DNA from: Polymorphobacter megasporae
GTDB taxonomy: Bacteria > Pseudomonadota > Alphaproteobacteria > Sphingomonadales > Sphingomonadaceae
Length of the DNA stretch: 64,000 nt
Direction: 5' to 3'
Assembly: GCF_018982885.2 (NCBI RefSeq)
Contig: NZ_CP081848.1
Coordinates: 2,790,001-2,854,000, forward strand
Below the pieces are notes generated by a model. That model was not told where the DNA came from and did no database searches. It saw only the letters and a list, made by a program, of their open reading frames with translations. Below, in pieces: positions 60,223 through 64,000 of this stretch. The position numbers and the translations under genes are program-made. Position 1 is the first letter of the stretch. Every line of letters starts with the position of its first letter.

Positions 60223-61623
60223 TCACGGGGCACCGGCCGGGGCCGCGCCACCGGGCTTGGGGCGAAGCTCGCCGCTGGTGTTCGCCGCCCACCAGAGCAT
60301 CGCCGACCACGCCGCGACGTTCTGCGTCATCTGCGCCGGATCGATCTTGTCGAGCGTGTCGTCGGCGCTGTGGTGGAGGTCGAAATATCGCGTGCCGTCC
60401 TGCGCGAGGTCGACCACTGCCGCGCCAGCCTCGCCCGCCGCCTCGACGTCGGTTCCGCCTTGCGCGGGCAGCGGCGACGCGGCGATGCCGAGCGGGGCGA
60501 GTACCCGTGCCAGTGCGGCGACTGCGGTGGGGTTGCCGCTCTTTGCCCGCAGCGACCAGACGCGATCGGCGCCGAAGTCAGATTCGGCGGTGACGACGAC
60601 GGTGTCGGTGGGATAGCCCGTGAGGTAGGTCGCCCCGCCCAACGGGCCAGCGCTCTCCTCGTCGCCGAACGCGACGACGCGGATTGTCCGTCGCGGCGGG
60701 GGCAGGGTGCCGTCCTTGATCGCGGCAACGATCGTGTTCGCGGCGGCGAGCGTGATCGCCACGCCTGCGGCGTCGTCGATCGCGCCGGTGCCGAGATCCC
60801 AGCTGTCGAGGTGCCCGCCGACGAGGACGACCTCGTGCGGCAGCTCGGTCCCGGTGATCTCGCCGATGACGTTGCCCGAGACGCCGGGGGCAAAGCGCTT
60901 CGGTGTCAGCACGAGGTGGAGGCGGACCGGGCCGCTCGCGATCATCCGCGTCAACTGCATCGCATCGGGGACGCTGAGCGCGGCGGCGGCGATTGGGGTT
61001 ACGCCATCGGGCCAACGCGTCACGCCGGTATGCGGCAGCCGCGCCGGTCCGGTCGCGAGCGAGCGGTGGAGATAGGCGGCAGCGCCTTTGCTTGCGGCGA
61101 TCGCCGGCCCGGCGGTTCGAATCGCATTAAAGGCGCCGTAGCTCGACCCGTCCTGCGCGGCCTTCATCGCATGGTCGATGTAGACAATCTTGCCGGTCAG
61201 GCTGCCTGCCGGTGCCGCCCTGAGCGCGTCGAGGTCCGCGAACTGAACGACGTCGGCGTCGATCCCCGCCGCCGGAGTTGCGCCGCTCGCACCGAGCGCG
61301 GTTAGGACCAGCCGCTGCGGGTTCGTCCCGATCGTCGTGGCGGTTTCGATCCCGCGCTCCCAATGCGGGACGGCGTAGGTCTGGATGTGGACATTGGTCA
61401 GGCCGAGCGCGGTCATCCGCGCCGCGACCCAGTCGCGTGCTCGCGCTTCGGGGGGCGTCGCCGCGAGGCGCGGCCCGATCTCGGTCGTTAGCCCGGCAAC
61501 GATCGAATATGCCGGGTTCGCTATCAGCGCGCGGTCGCGGAGCATCGCCGCCGCTGCCATCGGGTCGGCTGCCGCCGCCGGCACCGCCGTCATCGCAACC
61601 AGTGCCGCCGCCAAAGCTCGCAT
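60223..61623 (-). CDS. Secreted M28 family metallopeptidase (carboxypeptidase Q-like)
   Basis: Exported zinc peptidase (466 aa) with signal peptide MRALAAALVAMTAVPAAAA. Zinc-ligand regions are VGGHLDSWDLGTGAIDDAAG and FGDEESAGPLGGATYL, and the later DLHHSADDTLDKI carries another ligand His. A protease-associated-like insert lies between the N-terminal part and the metal site. AGAGG precedes the ATG. It is shorter than, and not closely similar to, the M28 protein at 2694-4337. Confidence 0.93.
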   Translation of the reverse strand: MRALAAALVAMTAVPAAAADPMAAAAMLRDRALIANPAYSIVAGLTTEIGPRLAATPPEARARDWVAARMTALGLTNVHIQTYAVPHWERGIETATTIGTNPQRLVLTALGASGATPAAGIDADVVQFADLDALRAAPAGSLTGKIVYIDHAMKAAQDGSSYGAFNAIRTAGPAIAASKGAAAYLHRSLATGPARLPHTGVTRWPDGVTPIAAAALSVPDAMQLTRMIASGPVRLHLVLTPKRFAPGVSGNVIGEITGTELPHEVVLVGGHLDSWDLGTGAIDDAAGVAITLAAANTIVAAIKDGTLPPPRRTIRVVAFGDEESAGPLGGATYLTGYPTDTVVVTAESDFGADRVWSLRAKSGNPTAVAALARVLAPLGIAASPLPAQGGTDVEAAGEAGAAVVDLAQDGTRYFDLHHSADDTLDKIDPAQMTQNVAAWSAMLWWAANTSGELRPKPGGAAPAGAP

Positions 61624-61709
61624 CGCTTACCTCTCGCTAACCAGCGCGACTTACCGCATTGCAGCGCGATAAAGGCAAGCTATCGTGCACCGCGCCTAGG
61701 GAGCCAGCG

Positions 61710-62126
61710 ATGATCGGACGCCTCAACCATGTCGGCATCGCGACGCCGTCGATCGAAAAGAGCATCGCGGTCTATCGCGATCTGCTCGGCGCGGCGCGAA
61801 TCGGTGAGCGGTTCGTGCTCCCCGAACAGGGCGTCTGGGTCTGTTTCGTCGACCTGCCGAACAGCCAGATCGAGCTGATCGAGCCTTATGGCGATGCCTC
61901 GCCGATCCACGGTTTCCTCGTCAAGAACCCCGCTGGCGGTCAACATCACGTCTGCTTCGAAGTGCCCGACATCATCGCCGCACGCGATGCAATGCGCGCG
62001 AAGGGTGCAACCGTTCTCGGCACTGGCGAGCCGCGGATCGGTGCCCACGGCGTGCCGGTAATCTTCGTCCACCCGCGCGACATGGGCGGGGTGCTGGTCG
62101 AACTGATGGCGGAGCCGGTTCATTGA
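61710..62126 (+). CDS. VOC family protein, methylmalonyl-CoA epimerase-like
   Basis: Glyoxalase/bleomycin-resistance fold protein (138 aa) with the epimerase pattern LNHVGIATPSIEKSIAVYRDLLGA, LPNSQIELIEPYGD, GGQHHVCFEVPDI and VIFVHPRDMGGVLVELM, which supply the metal ligands. It probably interconverts (R)- and (S)-methylmalonyl-CoA in propionyl-CoA breakdown. AGGGAG precedes ATG 61710. The next gene starts inside its stop. Confidence 0.9.
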   Translation: MIGRLNHVGIATPSIEKSIAVYRDLLGAARIGERFVLPEQGVWVCFVDLPNSQIELIEPYGDASPIHGFLVKNPAGGQHHVCFEVPDIIAARDAMRAKGATVLGTGEPRIGAHGVPVIFVHPRDMGGVLVELMAEPVH

Positions 62127-63154
62127 ACCGCGCCCTGATCGCCGTGGTCGCGGCGCTGGCCCCGATCGTGATCGCCGCGGCGCCGGTCGACTTCACCGTT
62201 CCCGCGAGCGTCCCCGTGGAGCACCTCCGTGTCCGCCAATTCGATTTTTCCGGCGGGCGGTCGGCCCCGCTCAAGCTCGGCTACCGGACGCTCGGCAGCC
62301 CGCATAAGGGACCCGACGGCAGTATCGACAACGCCGTCGTCCTGCTCCACGGCACCGGCGGATCGGGGGCGGCGTTCCTCGGCCCGAAAGCGGGACTGTT
62401 ATTCGGACCGGGTGCACCATTCGACATCACGCGGACCTATGTCATCCTTCCCGACACGATCGGCATCGGCTCGTCGACCAAGCCGAGCGACAGTCTCGGG
62501 GTCAATTTTCCGCATTACGACTATGGCGACATGGTCAAGGGCGTCCGCACGGTCCTCGCCGAACTCAAGGTGACCAAGGTCCGCGCGGTTGTCGGCACGT
62601 CGATGGGGGCGATGCTCGGCTGGACGTGGGCAGAGGCGTATCCGAACGAAATCGACACCCTCGTCGCGATGGGCGGATGGCCGACTGCGGTCGCCGGGCG
62701 CAACCTCGTCTGGCGTATCGCCGCGCGCGATGCCCTGCTCGTCAGCCCGCTTCCGGGCGGCAGCGGAGCGCGGGTTGCGACGGGAATCATCCTCGTCGCC
62801 ACCGTCCCCGCGGCGCTCCTGACCAAGCTCGCCCCTGATGCGCCGACCCTGCAGCATCTGATCGACGCGCGGCTGGACGGTGCGCCCGACTCGGTCGATT
62901 TCGCTTTCCAGCTCGACGCCGTGCGGAATTATTCCCCTGCCGCCGGGATCGAGCGGGTGACGGCCAAGGTCGTCGAACTCAACTTCGCCGACGACATCCT
63001 CTATCCGGTGGCCGAGCGCCCGCCGCTGCCCGCGCGCTTCACCCGGATCACGGTGCCAGCATCGGCGGCGACGAGCGGGCATGCGACGCTGGGCGAGCCG
63101 AGCGTGTGGATGCCGCTCGTCGCGCCGGCGCTCAGGGCGGCGTTGGCGCGTTAG
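62123..63154 (+). CDS. Alpha/beta hydrolase, homoserine acetyltransferase (MetX)-like fold, exported
   Basis: Protein of 343 aa with a signal peptide (about 1-20) and a MetX-like alpha/beta hydrolase domain: LGYRTLGSPH, VVLLHGTGGSGAAF, the nucleophile elbow VGTSMGAMLGWTWAE, the acid region NFADDILYP and a late His in SGHATLG. The signal peptide argues against homoserine acylation; an exported esterase is more likely. It starts at TTG 62123, within the preceding TGA. Confidence 0.87.
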   Translation: MNRALIAVVAALAPIVIAAAPVDFTVPASVPVEHLRVRQFDFSGGRSAPLKLGYRTLGSPHKGPDGSIDNAVVLLHGTGGSGAAFLGPKAGLLFGPGAPFDITRTYVILPDTIGIGSSTKPSDSLGVNFPHYDYGDMVKGVRTVLAELKVTKVRAVVGTSMGAMLGWTWAEAYPNEIDTLVAMGGWPTAVAGRNLVWRIAARDALLVSPLPGGSGARVATGIILVATVPAALLTKLAPDAPTLQHLIDARLDGAPDSVDFAFQLDAVRNYSPAAGIERVTAKVVELNFADDILYPVAERPPLPARFTRITVPASAATSGHATLGEPSVWMPLVAPALRAALAR

Positions 63155-63221
63155 GTGGGAATGACGCAGACGGACATTTTATCGCTGACCGGCGTCGGAG
63201 TGCAGGACGCCAGCAACGTGC

Positions 63222-63243
63222 CCCTCCCCTCGGAAGGGGAGGG
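63222..63243. repeat. C-rich/G-rich hairpin, REP-like
   Basis: Perfect 9-bp stem CCCTCCCCT/AGGGGAGGG with loop CGGA, in the space between the hydrolase stop and the likely GNAT start. It resembles the dispersed intergenic hairpins of many alphaproteobacterial genomes; only one copy is in this window. It could also terminate or stabilise the upstream transcript. Confidence 0.6.
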
Positions 63244-63298
63244 AAGGCAGGCCCGGCCCGATCCGGCGATCGATCTCCCTCCGGCGCTTCGCGCCCCA

Positions 63299-63826
63299 AT
63301 GGATGTCTCCGCCGCTACCACCGCCGACACGCCCGACATCGACTCGCTGCTCGACGCCGCCTTCGGCCCCGGCCGCCACGCCCGTACCGCGTCGCTCCTC
63401 CGCGCAGGGGCCGAGCCGATCGCCGGGGTCAGCCTAGTTGCGCGCGACGGCGGGCGGCTTCTCGGGTCGATCCAATACTGGCCGATCGAACTCGTCACCG
63501 GCGACGCCGTGACACCGCTGACTCTGCTTGGCCCGGTCGCGGTGGCGGCAGACGCCCGCACGCTCGGGCTTGGGCGGAGATTGCTTGCGGCGTCGCTTGC
63601 GGTCGCCGAGGCGCATGGCTTCGATCCGATCCTGTTGATCGGCGACGCGAGCTATTACGGGCCGTTCGGATTCGACGCCGCCGCCACCGGGGACTGGCAG
63701 CTGCCGGGCCCTGTCGACCGGCACCGGCTGCTCCTCCGCCAGACCGGCTCGATCGTCCTGCCGAAGATCGCCACCGTCCGCGCGGTCAACGCCTCGGCGC
63801 TCGCGGCTCCGGGGATGAGTGCGTGA
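63299..63826 (+). CDS. GNAT family N-acetyltransferase
   Basis: YhbS-like acetyltransferase (175 aa from ATG 63299). The acetyl-CoA site is LLGPVAVAADARTLGLGRRLLAAS, and GDASYYGPFGFDAA is characteristic of this subgroup. The frame is open back to GTG 63155, but that part would translate the hairpin at 63222-63243 and is not conserved, so the later start is preferred although no ribosome site is obvious. Confidence 0.85.
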   Translation: MDVSAATTADTPDIDSLLDAAFGPGRHARTASLLRAGAEPIAGVSLVARDGGRLLGSIQYWPIELVTGDAVTPLTLLGPVAVAADARTLGLGRRLLAASLAVAEAHGFDPILLIGDASYYGPFGFDAAATGDWQLPGPVDRHRLLLRQTGSIVLPKIATVRAVNASALAAPGMSA

Positions 63827-63909
63827 TGCTGCCGGGTTGAGCCGCGACATCGACCGGACTCGTTCAAAGCGCCGCCGCCGACTATAGCCGTTTCGCAACA
63901 GGATAATCG

Positions 63910-64000
63910 ATGCCGACCGAAACCGCTCCGACGCTCGCCGAGATCGCGACCCTGCTCTGCGAGCGCAAGCTCCCGCCGGTCGATCAATGGCATCCGGCGC
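63910..64000 (+). CDS. DUF1285 domain protein, N-terminal fragment
   Basis: The first 30 codons of a gene cut by the right edge. AGGA precedes ATG 63910, and the end of the visible part (LPPVDQWHPA) matches the start of DUF1285 proteins. Function unknown. Confidence 0.7.
   Translation, partial: MPTETAPTLAEIATLLCERKLPPVDQWHPA

Noticed and set aside
62123..63154. Homoserine O-acetyltransferase (metX) assignment
   Set aside because: The fold is similar, but a signal peptide and the neighbourhood do not fit methionine synthesis; recorded as an exported MetX-like hydrolase instead.

Overview
The window is GC-rich, densely coded DNA from a single bacterial chromosome. The gene content points to an alphaproteobacterium of the Sphingomonadales: exosortase-type PEPxxWA-CTERM proteins with a PrsK/PrsR sensor pair, HWE/HisKA_2 histidine kinases, a bacteriophytochrome with its haem oxygenase, a TonB-dependent receptor, and DUF1254, DUF3597 and DUF1285 proteins. 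This placement is an inference from gene content; no rRNA or other phylogenetic marker is present. There is no prophage, insertion sequence, CRISPR array or rRNA. Three tRNAs (Gln-CTG, Ser-GGA, Pro-GGG) are present.

Layout. 1-6.5 kb: the end of phenylalanine hydroxylase, tRNA-Gln, then a six-gene operon (ppx/gppA, rlmE, M28 peptidase, aguA, DUF3147, aguB) in which every junction is a 4-nt start/stop overlap. 6.8-10 kb: bphP-bphO light sensor module. 10-14.5 kb: a minus-strand run (ABC-F ATPase, diguanylate cyclase, cyclophilin, YaiI). 14.5-19 kb: a PEP-CTERM protein, a lytic transglycosylase overlapping a small secreted protein, a DEAD-box helicase, and an A/T-rich intergenic region. 19-28 kb: msrB, oxidoreductase, HWE kinase, TonB-dependent receptor, DUF2235 hydrolase, 2OG-Fe(II) oxygenase, tRNA-Ser, bioB. 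28-31 kb: a toxin-like LSGC protein and a very large flagellin. 31-43 kb: rluA-like, DUF1254, fatty-acid beta-oxidation genes, a periplasmic MsrB-MsrA pair, transporters, GST, arfB. 43-51.6 kb: stress proteins, a three-domain GH18/deacetylase/glycosyltransferase, an ExoY/edema-factor-like nucleotidyl cyclase, an acyl-CoA hydrolase operon, murI. 51.7-64 kb: second PEP-CTERM protein, hemB, TonB-like protein, argC, tRNA-Pro, prsR-prsK, M28 peptidase, methylmalonyl-CoA epimerase-like, a MetX-fold hydrolase, GNAT enzymes and the start of a DUF1285 gene.

Most of the window is housekeeping. The two observations that stand out are enzymes whose best-known relatives are toxins acting inside eukaryotic cells. 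The 47904-49238 product carries the nucleotidyl-cyclase signature of Pseudomonas ExoY, Bordetella CyaA and anthrax edema factor. The 28072-28782 product carries the T-G-x-L-S-G-C plus downstream His signature of CNF1 and Burkholderia BLF1 glutamine deamidases, with the Cys-His spacing of CNF1. Neither has a signal peptide and no secretion system lies in the window. A lytic transglycosylase without signal peptide that overlaps a secreted partner could be an effector/immunity pair, but this is much weaker.

A second structural theme is very tight packing. Six of the convergent gene pairs overlap by exactly the four bases of their two stop codons (CTAG, TTAA or TTAG), and many co-directional junctions are ATGA or GTGA.
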